Assembly: GCA_963920705.1 (NCBI GenBank)
Contig: OY987226.1
Span: forward strand, 28,032,706-28,096,705
Length of the DNA: 64,000 bases
Origin: Odiellus spinosus
Taxonomy: Eukaryota; Arthropoda; Arachnida; Opiliones; Phalangiidae
Direction of reading: 5' to 3'
Part shown: piece by piece, positions 39,254 through 52,002 of the stretch
How positions within the stretch are numbered: position 1 is the first letter of the stretch
Layout: each line of letters begins with the position of its first letter
Notes under the pieces: model-generated
Database searches by the model: none
What the model was told of the DNA's origin: nothing
Seen by the model: the letters and a program-made list of their open reading frames with translations, nothing else
Position numbers and translations under genes: made by a program

Positions 39254-39852
39254 TTATATTCAATTGAAGAGTTATTTGAAGAGTTATTTTCAATTGAAGA
39301 GTTATTTGAAGAGTTATTTGAAGAGTTATTTGAAGAGTTATTTGAAGAGTTATTTGAAGAGTTATTTTCAATTGAAGAGTTATTTGAAGAGTTATTTTCA
39401 ATTGAAGAGTTATTTGAAGAGTTATTTTCAATTGAAGAGTTATTTTCAATTGAAGAGTTATTTTCAATTGAAGAGTTATTTGAAGAGTTATTTTCAATTG
39501 AAGAGTTATTTGAAGAGTTATTTTCAATTGAAGAGTTATTTGAAGAGTTATTTTCAATTGAAGAGTTATTTGAAGAGTTATTTTCAATTGAAGAGTTATT
39601 TTCAATTGAAGAGTTATTTAAAGAGTTATTTTCAATTGAAGAGTTATTTGAAGAGTTATTTTCAATTGAAGAGTTATTTGAAGAGTTATTTCAATTGAAG
39701 AGTTATTTGAAGAGTTATTTTCAATTGAAGAGTTATTTGAAGAGTTATTTTCAATTGAAGAGTTATTTGAAGAGTTATTTTCAATTGAAGAGTTATTTGA
39801 AGAGTTATTTTCAATTGAAGAGTTATTTGAAGAGTTATTTTCAATTGAAGAG
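39254..39852 (+). repeat. 30-bp composite tract with pure 12-mer core
   Basis: Alternating canonical 18-mers and 12-mers (TTATTTGAAGAG). Positions 39302-39361 are five 12-mers in direct succession, the longest pure 12-mer run I found. One 12-mer variant reads TTATTTAAAGAG (near 39,612), and a 17-mer TTATTTCAATTGAAGAG near 39,688 shifts the phase by one base. The counterpart at 52583-53198 has only two 12-mers in a row at the equivalent place. Confidence 0.95.
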
Positions 39853-39904
39853 TTATTTTCGATTGAGAGTTATTTTCAATTGAAGAGTTATTTTCGATTG
39901 AGAG

Positions 39905-40090
39905 TTATTTTCAATTGAAGAGTTATTTGAAGAGTTATTTTCAATTGAAGAGTTATTTGAAGAGTTATTTTCAATTGAAGAGTTATTTTCAATTGAAGAG
40001 TTATTTGAAGAGTTATTTTCAATTGAAGAGTTATTTGAAGAGTTATTTTCAATTGAAGAGTTATTTGAAGAGTTATTTTCAATTGTCGAG
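39905..40090 (+). repeat. 30-bp tract ending at TCGAG marker (5 units + extra 18-mer)
   Basis: Five 18+12 units with one additional 18-mer in the middle, ending in TTATTTTCAATTGTCGAG. It has the same length (186 bp) and the same interruption as 53251-53436. Confidence 0.95.
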
Positions 40091-40715
40091 TTATTTTCGA
40101 TTGAGAGTTATTTTACGTTGAAGAGCTATTTTCAGTTGAAGAGTTATTTTCAGTTGAAGAGTTATTTTCAATTGAAGAGTTATTTTCCATTGAAGAGTTA
40201 TTTTCAATTAAAGAGTTTATTTCAATTGAAGAGTTATTTTCAATTGAAGAGTTATATTCAATTGATGAGTTATTTTCAATTGAAGAGTTATTTTCAATTG
40301 AAGAGTTATTTTCAATTGAAGAGTTATTTTCAGTTGAAGAGTTATTTTCAATTGAAGAGTTATTTTCCAATGAAGAGTTATTTTCAATTAAAGAGTTATT
40401 TTCAATTGAAGAGTTATTTTCAATTGAAGAGTTATATTCAATTGAAGAGTTATTTTCAATTGAAGAGTTATTTTCAATTGAAGAGTTATTTTCAATTGAA
40501 GAGTTATTTTCAATTGAAGAGTTATTTTCAATTGAAGAGTTATTTTCAATTGAAGAGTTATTTTCAATTGAAGAGTTATTTTCAATTGAAGAGTTATTTT
40601 CAATTGAAGAGTTATTTTCAATTGAAGAGTTATTTTCAATTGAAGAGTAATTTTCAATTGAAGAGTTATTTTCAATTGAAGAGTTATTTTCGATTGAGAG
40701 TTATTTTCAATTGAA

Positions 40716-41503
40716 GAGCTATTTTCAATTGAGTTATTTTCAATAGAAGAGCTATTTTCAATTGAGTTATTTTCAATTGAAGAGTTATTTGAAGAGTTAT
40801 TTTCGATTGAGAGTTATTTTCAATTGAAAGGTTATTTTCCATTGAAGAGTTATTTTCAATTAAAGAGTTATTTTCAAATTAAAGAGTTATTTTCAATTGA
40901 AGAGTTATTTTCAATTGAAGAGTTATTTTCAATTGAAGAGTTATTTTCAGTTGAAGAGTTATTTTCAATTGAAGAGTTATTTTCCAATGAAGAGTTATTT
41001 TCAATTAAAGAGTTATTTTCAATTGAAGAGTTATTTTCAATTGAAGAGTTATATTCAATTGAAGAGTTATTTTCAATTGAAGAGTTATTTTCAATTGAAG
41101 AGTTATTTTCAATTGAAGAGTTATTTTCAATTGAAGAGTTATTTTCAATTGAAGAGTTATTTTCAATTGAAGAGTTATTTTCAATTGAAGAGTTATTTTC
41201 AATTGAAGAGTTATTTTCAATCGAAGAGTTATTTTCAATTGAAGAGTTATTTTCAATTGAAGAGTAATTTTCAATTGAAGAGTTATTTTCAATTGAAGAG
41301 TTATTTTCGATTGAGAGTTATTTTCAATTGAAGAGCTATTTTCAATTGAGTTATTTTCAATAGAAGAGCTATTTTCAATTGAGTTATTTTCAATTGAAGA
41401 GTTATTTGAAGAGTTATTTTCGATTGAGAGTTATTTTCAATTGAAAGGTTATTTTCCATTGAAGAGTTATTTTCAATTAAAGAGTTATTTTCAAATTAAA
41501 GAG
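40716..41503 (+). repeat. 617-bp L1-bounded tandem duplication (super-repeat copy 1 only)
   Basis: L1 occurs at 40716-40886 and again at 41333-41503, both in a 171-bp form where a TTTTCCATTG monomer replaces the second 17-mer. The second super-repeat copy has a single L1 here (54044). The spacing fits unequal exchange between L1 blocks. Confidence 0.8.
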
Positions 41504-41935
41504 TTATTTTAAATTGAAGAGTTATTTTCAATTGAAAGGTTATTTTCCATTGAAGAGTTATTTTCGATTGAAGAGTTATTTTCAATTGAAGAGTTATTTT
41601 ACGTTGAAGAGCTATTTTCAGTTGAAGAGTTATTTTCAGTTGAAGAGTTATTTTCAATTGAAGAGTTATTTTCAGTTGAAGAGTTATTTTCAATTGAAGA
41701 GTTATTTTCAATTGAAGAGTTATTTTCAATTGAAGAGTTATTTTCAATTGAAGAGTTATTTTCAATTGAAGAGTTATTTTCAATTGAAGAGTTATTTTCA
41801 ATTGAAGAGTTATTTTCAATTGAAGAGTTATTTTCAATTGAAGAGTTATTTTCAATTGAAGAATTATTTTCAATTGAAGAGTTATTTTCAATTGAAGAGT
41901 TATTTTCAATTGAAGAGTTATTTTCAATTGAAGAG

Positions 41936-42120
41936 TTATTTTCAATTGAAGAGTTATTTGAAGAGTTATTTTCAATTGAAGAGTTATTTGAAGAGTTATT
42001 TTCAATTGAAGAGTTATTTTCAATTGAAGAGTTATTTGAAGAGTTATTTCAATTGAAGAGTTATTTGAAGAGTTATTTTCAATTGAAGAGTTATTTGAAG
42101 AGTTATTTTCAATTGAAGAG
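41936..42120 (+). repeat. Short 30-bp composite tract
   Basis: Mixed 18-mers and 12-mers, with one 17-mer TTATTTCAATTGAAGAG near 42,045, ending at a TAATTTTC monomer. The counterpart in copy 2 (54611-54705) is less than half as long. Confidence 0.9.
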
Positions 42121-42773
42121 TAATTTTCAATTGAAGAGTTATTTTCAATTGAAGAGTTATTTTCGATTGAGAGTTATTTTCAATTGAAGAGCTATTTTCA
42201 ATTGAGTTATTTTCAATAGAAGAGCTATTTTCAATTGAGTTATTTTCAATTGAAGAGTTATTTGAAGAGTTATTTTCGATTGAGAGTTATTTTCAATTGA
42301 AAGGTTATTTTCCATTGAAGAGTTATTTTCAATTAAAGAGTTATTTTCAATTGAAGAGTTATTTTCAATTGAGGAGTTATTTTCAAATTAAAGAGTTATT
42401 TTAAATTGAAGAGTTATTTTCAATTGAAGAGTTATTTTCAATTGAAAGGTTATTTTCCATTGAAGAGTTATTTTCGATTGAAGAGTTATTTTCAATTGAA
42501 GAGTTATTTTACGTTGAAGAGCTATTTTCAGTTGAAGAGTTATTTTCAGTTGAAGAGTTATTTTCAATTAAAGAGTTATTTTCCATTGAAGAGTTATTTT
42601 CAATTAAAGAGTTATTTTCAATTGAAGAGTTATTTTCAATTGAAGAGTTATATTCAATTGAAGAGTTATTTTCAATTGAAGAGTTATTTTCAATTGAAGA
42701 ATTATTTACAATTGAAGAGTTATTTTCAATTGAAGAGTTATTTTCAATTGAAGAGTTATTTTCAATTGAAGAG

Positions 42774-43060
42774 TTATTTTCAATTGAAGAGTTATTTGAA
42801 GAGTTATTTTCAATTGAAGAGTTATTTGAAGAGTTATTTTCAATTGAAGAGTTATTTTCAATTGAAGAGTTATTTGAAGAGTTATTTCAATTGAAGAGTT
42901 ATTTGAAGAGTTATTTTCAATTGAAGAGTTATTTGAAGAGTTATTTGAAGAGTTATTTTCAATTGAAGAGTTATTTGAAGAGTTATTTTCAATTGAAGAG
43001 TTATTTGAAGAGTTATTTTCAATTGAAGAGTTATTTGAAGAGTTATTTTCAATTGAAGAG
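42774..43060 (+). repeat. 30-bp composite tract
   Basis: 18+12 units with one doubled 12-mer near 42,928 and one 17-mer near 42,884. The counterpart 55359-55645 has the same length (287 bp) and carries a private TTTTCTATTG monomer near 55,425. Confidence 0.95.
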
Positions 43061-43112
43061 TTATTTTCGATTGAGAGTTATTTTCAATTGAAGAGTTATT
43101 TTCGATTGAGAG

Positions 43113-43340
43113 TTATTTTCAATTGAAGAGTTATTTGAAGAGTTATTTTCAATTGAAGAGTTATTTGAAGAGTTATTTTCAATTGAAGAGTTATTTGAAG
43201 AGTTATTTTCAATTGAAGAGTTATTTGAAGAGTTATTTTCAATTGAAGAGTTATTTGAAGAGTTATTTTCAATTGAAGAGTTATTTGAAGAGTTATTTTC
43301 AATTGAAGAGTTATTTGAAGAGTTATTTTCAATTGTCGAG
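43113..43340 (+). repeat. 30-bp tract ending at TCGAG marker, 7 units
   Basis: Seven perfect 18+12 units closed by TTATTTTCAATTGTCGAG. The tract lies between a 17-mer pair and the TTTTACGTTGAAGAG monomer. Confidence 0.95.
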
Positions 43341-44221
43341 TTATTTTCGATTGAGAGTTATTTTACGTTGAAGAGCTATTTTCAGTTGAAGAGTTATTTT
43401 CAGTTGAAGAGTTATTTTCAATTGAAGAGTTATTTTCCATTGAAGAGTTATTTTCAATTAAAGAGTTTATTTCAATTGAAGAGTTATTTTCAATTGAAGA
43501 GTTATATTCAATTGATGAGTTATTTTCAATTGAAGAGTTATTTTCAATTGAAGAGTTATTTTCAGTTGAAGAGTTATTTTCAATTGAAGAGTTATTTTCC
43601 AATGAAGAGATATTTTCAATTAAAGAGTTATTTTCAATTGAAGAGTTATATTCAATTGAAGAGTTATTTTGAATTGAAGAGTTATTTTCAATTGAAGAGT
43701 TATTTTCAATTGAAGAGTTATTTTCAATTGAAGAGTTATTTTCAATTGAAGAGTAATTTTCAATTGAAGAGTTATTTTCAATTGAAGAGTTATTTTCGAT
43801 TGAGAGTTATTTTCAATTGAAGAGCTATTTTCAATTGAGTTATTTTCAATAGAAGAGCTATTTTCAATTGAGTTATTTTCAATTGAAGAGTTATTTGAAG
43901 AGTTATTTTCGATTGAGAGTTATTTTCAATTGAAGAGTTATTTTCAATTGAAGAGTTATTTTCAATTGAAGAGTTATTTTCAATTGAAGAGTTATTTTCA
44001 ATTGAAAAGTTATTTTCAATTGAAGAGTTATTTTCCATTAAAGAGTTATTTTCAATTGAAGAGGTATTTTCGATTGAGAGTTATTTTCAATTGAAGAGTT
44101 ATTTTCAATCGAAGGGTTATTTTCAATTGAAGAGTTATTTTTCATTGAAGAGTTATTTTCCATTGAAGAGTTATTTTCAATTGAAGAGTTATTTTCAATT
44201 GAAGAGTTATTTTCGATTGAG

Positions 44222-44791
44222 TTATATTCAATTGAAGAGTTATTTGAAGAGTTATTTTCAATTGAAGAGTTATTTGAAGAGTTATTTTCAATTGAAGAGT
44301 TATTTGAAGAGTTATTTGAAGAGTTATTTGAAGAGTTATTTTCAATTGAAGAGTTATTTGAAGAGTTATTTGAAGAGTTATTTGAAGAGTTATTTGAAGA
44401 GTTATTTTCAATTGAAGAGTTATTTTCAATTGAAGAGTTATTTGAAGAGTTATTTTCAATTGAAGAGTTATTTTCAATTGAAGAGTTATTTTCAATTGAA
44501 GAGTTATTTTCAATTGAAGAGTTATTTGAAGAGTTATTTTCAATTGAAGAGTTATTTGAAGAGTTATTTTCAATTGAAGAGTTATTTGAAGAGTTATTTT
44601 CAATTGAAGAGTTATTTGAAGAGTTATTTTCAATTGAAGAGTTATTTGAAGAGTTATTTTCAATTGAAGAGTTATTTGAAGAGTTATTTTCAATTGAAGA
44701 GTTATTTGAAGAGTTATTTTCAATTGAAGAGTTATTTGAAGAGTTATTTTCAATTGAAGAGTTATTTGAAGAGTTATTTTCAATTGAAGAG
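44222..44791 (+). repeat. 30-bp composite tract with 12-mer runs
   Basis: Starts with a TATATTCAATTG monomer and includes runs of three and then four 12-mers near 44,300-44,400, followed by a long regular 18+12 series. Related tracts are at 58051-58326 and 58557-59442. Confidence 0.95.
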
Positions 44792-44843
44792 TTATTTTCG
44801 ATTGAGAGTTATTTTCAATTGAAGAGTTATTTTCGATTGAGAG

Positions 44844-45250
44844 TTATTTTCAATTGAAGAGTTATTTGAAGAGTTATTTTCAATTGAAGAGTTATTTGAA
44901 GAGTTATTTTCAATTGAAGAGTTATTTGAAGAGTTATTTTCAATTGAAGAGTTATTTGAAGAGTTATTTTCAATTGAAGAGTTATTTGAAGAGTTATTTT
45001 CAATTGAAGAGTTATTTGAAGAGTTATTTTCAATTGAAGAGTTATTTGAAGAGTTATTTTCAATTGAAGAGTTATTTGAAGAGTTATTTCAATTGAAGAG
45101 TTATTTGAAGAGTTATTTTCAATTGAAGAGTTATTTGAAGAGTTATTTTCAATTGAAGAGTTATTTGAAGAGTTATTTTCAATTGAAGAGTTATTTGAAG
45201 AGTTATTTTCAATTGAAGAGTTATTTGAAGAGTTATTTTCAATTGAAGAG
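44844..45250 (+). repeat. 30-bp composite tract
   Basis: Regular 18+12 units, with one 17-mer TTATTTCAATTGAAGAG near 45,087 that shifts phase by one base. Flanked on both sides by CGATTGAGAG 17-mers. Confidence 0.95.
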
Positions 45251-45302
45251 TTATTTTCGATTGAGAGTTATTTTCAATTGAAGAGTTATTTTCGATTGAG
45301 AG

Positions 45303-45530
45303 TTATTTTCAATTGAAGAGTTATTTGAAGAGTTATTTTCAATTGAAGAGTTATTTGAAGAGTTATTTTCAATTGAAGAGTTATTTGAAGAGTTATTTTC
45401 AATTGAAGAGTTATTTGAAGAGTTATTTTCAATTGAAGAGTTATTTGAAGAGTTATTTTCAATTGAAGAGTTATTTGAAGAGTTATTTTCAATTGAAGAG
45501 TTATTTGAAGAGTTATTTTCAATTGTCGAG
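45303..45530 (+). repeat. 30-bp tract ending at TCGAG marker, 7 units
   Basis: Seven 18+12 units closed by TTATTTTCAATTGTCGAG, the same length (228 bp) as the tract at 43113. Confidence 0.95.
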
Positions 45531-46722
45531 TTATTTTCGATTGAGAGTTATTTTACGTTGAAGAGCTATTTTCAGTTGAAGAGTTATTTTCAGTTGAAGA
45601 GTTATTTTCAATTGAAGAGTTATTTTCCATTGAAGAGTTATTTTCAATTAAAGAGTTTATTTCAATTGAAGAGTTATTTTCAATTGAAGAGTTATATTCA
45701 ATTGATGAGTTATTTTCAATTGAAGAGTTATTTTCAATTGAAGAGTTATTTTCAATTGAAGAGTTATTTTCAGTTGAAGAGTTATTTTCAATTGAAGAGT
45801 TATTTTCCAATGAAGAGTTATTTTCAATTAAAGAGTTATTTTCAATTGAAGAGTTATTTTCAATTGAAGAGTTATATTCAATTGAAGAGTTATTTTCAAT
45901 TGAAGAGTTATTTTCAATTGAAGAGTTATTTTCAATTGAAGAGTTATTTTCAATTGAAGAGTTATTTTCAATTGAAGAGTTATTTTCAATTGAAGAGTTA
46001 TTTTCAATTGAAGAGTTATTTTCAATTGAAGAGTTATTTTCAATTGAAGAGTAATTTTCAATTGAAGAGTTATTTTCAATTGAAGAGTTATTTTCGATTG
46101 AGAGTTATTTTCAATTGAAGAGCTATTTTCAATTGAGTTATTTTCAATAGAAGAGCTATTTTCAATTGAGTTATTTTCAATTGAAGAGTTATTTGAAGAG
46201 TTATTTTCGATTGAGAGTTATTTTCAATTGAAAGGTTATTTTCCATTGAAGAGTTATTTTCAATTAAAGAGTTATTTTCAATTGAAGAGTTATTTTCAAT
46301 TGAGGAGTTATTTTCAAATTAAAGAGTTATTTTAAATTGAAGAGTTATTTTCAATTGATGAGTTATTTTCAATTGAAAGGTTATTTTCCATTGAAGAGTT
46401 ATTTTCGATTGAAGAGTTATTTTCAATTGAAGAGTTATTTTACGTTGAAGAGCTATTTTCAGTTGAAGAGTTATTTTCAGTTGAAGAGTTATTTTCAATT
46501 AAAGAGTTATTTTCCATTGAAGAGTTATTTTCAATTAAAGAGTTATTTTCAATTGAAGAGTTATTTTCAATTGAAGAGTTATATTCAATTGAAGAGTTAT
46601 TTTCAATTGAAGAGTTATTTTCAATTGAAGAGTTATTTTCAATTGAAGAGTTATTTTCAATTGAAGAGTTATTTTCAATTGAAGAGTTATTTTCAATTGA
46701 AGAGTTATTTTCAATTGAAGAG

Positions 46723-47171
46723 TTATTTTCAATTGAAGAGTTATTTGAAGAGTTATTTTCAATTGAAGAGTTATTTGAAGAGTTATTTTCAATTGAAGAG
46801 TTATTTGAAGAGTTATTTTCAATTGAAGAGTTATTTGAAGAGTTATTTTCAATTGAAGAGTTATTTGAAGAGTTATTTTCAATTGAAGAGTTATTTGAAG
46901 AGTTATTTTCAATTGAAGAGTTATTTTCAATTGAAGAGTTATTTGAAGAGTTATTTTCAATTGAAGAGTTATTTTCAATTGAAGAGTTATTTGAAGAGTT
47001 ATTTTCAATTGAAGAGTTATTTGAAGAGTTATTTTCAATTGAAGAGTTATTTGAAGAGTTATTTCAATTGAAGAGTTATTTTCAATTGAAGAGTTATTTT
47101 CAATTGAAGAGTTATTTGAAGAGTTATTTTCAATTGAAGAGTTATTTGAAGAGTTATTTTCAATTGAAGAG
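46723..47171 (+). repeat. 30-bp composite tract
   Basis: 18+12 units interrupted twice by a doubled 18-mer (near 46,920 and 46,970), with a 17-mer near 47,060. The related tract at 62352-62824 has the same two interruptions. Confidence 0.95.
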
Positions 47172-47223
47172 TTATTTTCGATTGAGAGTTATTTTCAATT
47201 GAAGAGTTATTTTCGATTGAGAG

Positions 47224-47421
47224 TTATTTTCAATTGAAGAGTTATTTGAAGAGTTATTTTCAATTGAAGAGTTATTTGAAGAGTTATTTTCAATTGAAGA
47301 GTTATTTGAAGAGTTATTTTCAATTGAAGAGTTATTTGAAGAGTTATTTTCAATTGAAGAGTTATTTGAAGAGTTATTTTCAATTGAAGAGTTATTTGAA
47401 GAGTTATTTTCAATTGTCGAG
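47224..47421 (+). repeat. 30-bp tract ending at TCGAG marker, 6 units
   Basis: Six 18+12 units closed by the TCGAG monomer. Confidence 0.95.
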
Positions 47422-49403
47422 TTATTTTCGATTGAGAGTTATTTTACGTTGAAGAGCTATTTTCAGTTGAAGAGTTATTTTCAGTTGAAGAGTTATTTTC
47501 AATTGAAGAGTTATTTTCAATTGAAGAGTTATTTTCAATTGAAAGGTGATTTTCCATTGAAGAGTTATTTTCAATTGAAGAGTTATTTTCAATTGAAAGG
47601 TTATTTTCCATTGAAGAGTTATTTTCAATTAAAGAGTTTATTTCAATTGAAGAGTTATTTTCAATTGAAGAGTTATATTCAATTGATGAGTTATTTTCAA
47701 TTGAAGAGTTATTTTCAATTGAAGAGTTATTTTCAATTGAAGAGTTATTTTCAGTTGAAGAGTTATTTTCAATTGAAGAGTTATTTTCCAATGAAGAGTT
47801 ATTTTCAATTAAAGAGTTATTTTCAATTGAAGAGTTATTTTCAATTGAAGAGTTATTTTCCATTAAAGAGTTATTTTCAATTGAAGAGGTATTTTCGATT
47901 GAGAGTTATTTTCAATTGAAGAGTTATTTTCAATTGAAGAGTTATTTTCAATTGAAGAGTTATTTTCAATTGAAGAGTTATTTTCAATTGAAGAGTAATT
48001 TTCAATTGAAGAGTTATTTTCAATTGAAGAGTTATTTTCGATTGAGAGTTATTTTCAATTGAAGAGCTATTTTCAATTGAGTTATTTTCAATAGAAGAGC
48101 TATTTTCAATTGAGTTATTTTCAATTGAAGAGTTATTTGAAGAGTTATTTTCGATTGAGAGTTATTTTCAATTGAAAGGTTATTTTCGATTGAGAGTTAT
48201 TTTCAATTGAGGAGTTATTTTCAAATTAAAGAGTTATTTTCAATTGAAGAGTTATTTTCAATTGAAGAGTTATTTTCAATTGAAAGGTTATTTTCCATTG
48301 AAGAGTTATTTTCGATTGAAGAGTTATTTTCAATTGAAGAGTTATTTGAAGAGTTATTTTCAATTGAAGAGTTATTTTCAATTGAAAGGTGATTTTCCAT
48401 TGAAGAGTTATTTTCAATTGAAGAGTTATTTTCCATTAAAGAGTTATTTTCAATTGAAGAGTTATTTTCGATTGGGAGTTATTTTCAATTGAAGAGTTAT
48501 TTTCAATTGAAGAGTTATTTTCGATTGAAGAGTTATTTTCCATTGAAGAGTTATTTTCAATCGAAGAGTTATTTTCAATCGAAGGGTTATTTTCAATTGA
48601 AGAGTTATTTTTCATTGAAGAGTTATTTTCCATTGAAGAGTTATTTTCAATTGAAGAGTTATTTTTCATTGAAGAGTTATTTTCCATTGAAGAGTTATTT
48701 TCAATTGAAGAGTTATTTTCAATTGAAGAGTTATTTTCAATTGAAGAGTTATTTTCAATTGAAGAGTTATTTTCGATTGAGTTATTTTCAATTGAAGAGT
48801 TATTTGAAGAGTTATTTTCAATTAAAGAGTTATTTTCAATTGAAGAGTTATTTTCCATTGAGGAGTTATTTTCAATTAAAGAGTTATTTTCAATTGAAGA
48901 GTTATTTTCAATTGAAGAGTTATTTTCAATTGAAAGGTGATTTTCATTGAAGAGTTATTTTCAATTGAAGAGTTATTTTCAATTGAAATGTTATTTTCAA
49001 TTGAAGAGTTATTTTACGTTGAAGAGCTATTTTCAGATGAAGAGTTATTTTCAGTTGAAGAGTTATTTTCAATTGAAGAGTTATTTTCAATTGAAGAGTT
49101 ATTTTCAATTGAAGAGTTATATTCAATTGAAGAGTTATTTTCAATTGAAGAGGTATTTTCGATTGAGAGTTATTTTCAATTGAAGAGTTATTTTCAATTG
49201 ACGAGTTATTTTCAATCGTAGAGTTATTTTCAGTTGAAGAGTTATTTTCAATTGAAGAGTTATTTTCGATTGAAGAGTTATTTTCCATTGAAGAGTTATT
49301 TTCAATTGAAGAGTTATTTTTCATTGAAGAGTTATTTTCCATTGAAGAGTTATTTTCAATTGAAGAGTTATTTTCAATTGAAGAGTTATTTTCAATTGAA
49401 GAG

Positions 49404-49469
49404 TTATTTTCGATTGAGTTATTTTCAATTGAAGAGTTATTTTCGATTGAGTTATTTTCAATTGAAGAG
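49404..49469 (+). repeat. 33-bp composite repeat, 2 units
   Basis: Counterpart of 35880-35945 in the second super-repeat copy, with unchanged copy number. Confidence 0.95.
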
Positions 49470-51768
49470 TTATTTGAAGAGTTATTTTCAATTAAAGAGT
49501 TATTTTCAATTGAAGAGTTATTTTCAATTGAGGAGTTATTTTCAACTAAAGAGTTATTTTCAATTGAAGAGTTATTTTCAATTGAAGAGTTATTTTCAAT
49601 TGAAGAGTTATTTTCAATTGAAACGTGATTTTCCATTGAAGAGTTATTTTCAATTGAAGAGTTATTTTCAATTGAAGAGTTATTTCACGTTGAAGAGCTA
49701 TTTTCAGTTGAAGAGTTATTTTCAGTTGAAGAGTTATTTTCAATTGAAGAGTTATTTTCCATTGAAGAGTTATTTTCAATTAAAGAGTTATTTTCAATTG
49801 AAGAGTTATTTTCAATTGAAGAGTTATATTCAATTGATGAGTTATTTTCAATTGAAGAGTTATTTTCAATTCAAGAGTTATTTTCAATTGAAGAGCTATT
49901 TTCAATTGAAGAGTTATTTTCAATTGAAGAGTTATTTTCAATTGAAAGGTTATTTTCCATTGAAGAGTTATTTTCAATTGAAGAGTTATTTTCTATTGTA
50001 GAGTTATTTTCAATTGAAAGGTTATTTTCCATTGAAGAGTTATTTTCAATTAAAGAGTTATTTTCAATTGAAGAGTTATTTTCAATTGAAGAGTTATTTT
50101 CAATTGAAGAGTTATTTTCAATTGAAGAGTTATTTTCAATGTAAAGGTGATTTTCCATTGAAGAGTTATTTTCAATTGAAGAGTTATTTTCAATTGAAGA
50201 GTTATTTTCAATTGAAGAGTTATTTTCAATTGAAAGGTTATTTTCCATTGAAGAGTTATTTTCGATTGAAGAGTTATTTTCAATTGAAGAGTTATTTTCA
50301 ATTGAAGAGTTATTTTCAATTGAAGAGTTATTTTCAATTGAAGAGTTATTTTCAATTGAAGAGTTATTTTCAATTGAAGAGTTATTTTCAATTGAAGAGT
50401 TATTTTCAATTGAAGAGTTATTTTCAATTGAAAGGTGATTTTCCATTGAAGAGTTATTTTCAATTGAAGAGGTATTTTCCATTAAAGAGTTATTTTCAAT
50501 TGAAGAGTTATTTTCGATTGAGAGTTATTTTCAATTGAAGAGTTATTTTCAATCGAAGGGTTATTTTCAATTGAAGAGTTATTTTTCATTGAAGTATTAT
50601 TTTCCATTGAAGAGTTATTTTCAATTGAAGAGTTATTTTCCATTGAAGAGTTATTTTCAATTGAAAGGTTATTTTCCATTGAAGAGTTATTTTCGATTGA
50701 AGAGTTATTTTCAATTGAAGAGTTATTTTACGTTGAAGAGCTATTTTCAGTTGAAGAGTTATTTTCAATTGAAGAGTTATTTTCAATTGAAGAGTTATTT
50801 TCAATTGAAAGGTTATTTTCCATTGAAGAGTTATTTTCAATTGAAGAGTTATTTTCAATTGAAGAGTTATTTTCAATGTAAAGGTGATTTTCCATTGAAG
50901 AGTTATTTTCGATTGAAGAGTTATTTTCAATTGAAGAGTTATTTTCAATTGAAGAGTTATTTCAATTGAAGAGTTATTTTCAATTGAAAGGTGATTTTCC
51001 ATTGAAGAGTTATTTTCAATTGAAGAGTTATTTTCCATTAAAGAGTTATTTTAAATTGAAGAGTTATTTTCGATTGAGAGTTATTTTCAATTGAAGAGTT
51101 ATTTTCAATCGAAGGGTTATTTTCAATTGAAGAGTTATTTTCAATTGAAAGGTTATTTTCAATTTAAGAGTTATTTTACGTTGAAGAGCTATTTTCAGTT
51201 GAAGAGTTATTTTCAATTGAAGAGTTATTTTCAGTTGAAGAGTTGTTTTCAATTGAAGAGTTATTTTCAATTGAAGAGTTATTTTCAATTGAAGAGTTAT
51301 TTTCAATTGAAGAGTTATTTTCAATTGAAGAGTTATTTTCAATTGAAGAGTTATTTTCAATTGAATATTTATTTTCAATTGAAGAGTTATTTTCAATTGA
51401 AGAGTTATTTTCGATTGAGAGTTATTTTCAATTGAAGAGCTATTTTCAATTGAGTTATTTTCAATTGAAGAGCTATTTTCAATTGAGTTATTTTCAATTG
51501 AAGAGTTATTTGAAGAGTTATTTTCGATTGAGAGTTATTTTCAATTGAAAGGTTATTTTCCATTGAAGAGTTATTTTCAATTAAAGAGTTATTTTCAATT
51601 GAAGAGTTATTTTCAATTGAAGAGTTATTTTCAATTGAAGAGTTATTTTCAATTGAAAGGTGATTTTCCATTGAAGAGTTATTTTCAATTGAAGAGTTAT
51701 TTTCAATTGAAAGGTTATTTTCAATTGAAGAGTTATTTTACGTTGAAGAGCTATTTTCAGTTGAAGAG

Positions 51769-52002
51769 TTATTTTCAATTGAAGAGTTATTTTCAATTGA
51801 AGAGTTATTTTCAATTGAAGAGTTATTTTCAATTGAAGAGTTATTTTCAATTGAAGAGTTATTTTCAATTGAAGAGTTATTTTCAATTGAAGAGTTATTT
51901 TCAATTGAAGAGTTATTTTCAATTGAAGAGTTATTTTCAATTGAAGAGTTATTTTCAATTGAAGAGTTATTTTCAATTGAAGAGTTATTTTCAATTGAAG
52001 AG
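51769..52002 (+). repeat. Run of 13 canonical monomers
   Basis: Thirteen perfect monomers at the site that has twelve in the first super-repeat copy (38458-38673). The nearby monomer TTATATTC at about 38,370 is TTATTTTC in this copy. Confidence 0.95.

Larger units (their letters stand above)
34504..48063 (+). repeat. 13.56-kb super-repeat, copy 1
   Basis: The interval between the L1 blocks at 34504 and 48064 is repeated beyond 48064. Rare variants seen once per copy tie the two together: CAATCGTAGAG (about 35,690 and 49,214), TATTTCACGTTG (36,141 and 49,681), CAATTCAAGAG (36,326 and 49,868), TTCTATTGTAGAG (36,431 and 49,991), CAATGTAAAGG (36,578 and 50,138) and GAAGTATTATTTTCC (37,031 and 50,591). 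Offsets stay at 13,560 for the first 2.5 kb and then drift as monomers and tracts are gained or lost. The internal order is L1-bounded segments followed by 30-bp composite tracts from 39.25 kb onward. Confidence 0.9.

Noticed and set aside
39254-39852. CRISPR array
   Set aside because: The repeats are 12-30 bp with no unique spacers between them; the units are all variants of one monomer, and no cas gene is present.
44222-45250. Bent-DNA phasing by T-tracts
   Set aside because: Tracts recur every 18 or 12 bp, which is out of phase with the 10.5-bp helical turn, so no sustained curvature is expected; the 30-bp unit is nearer to three turns but still off.
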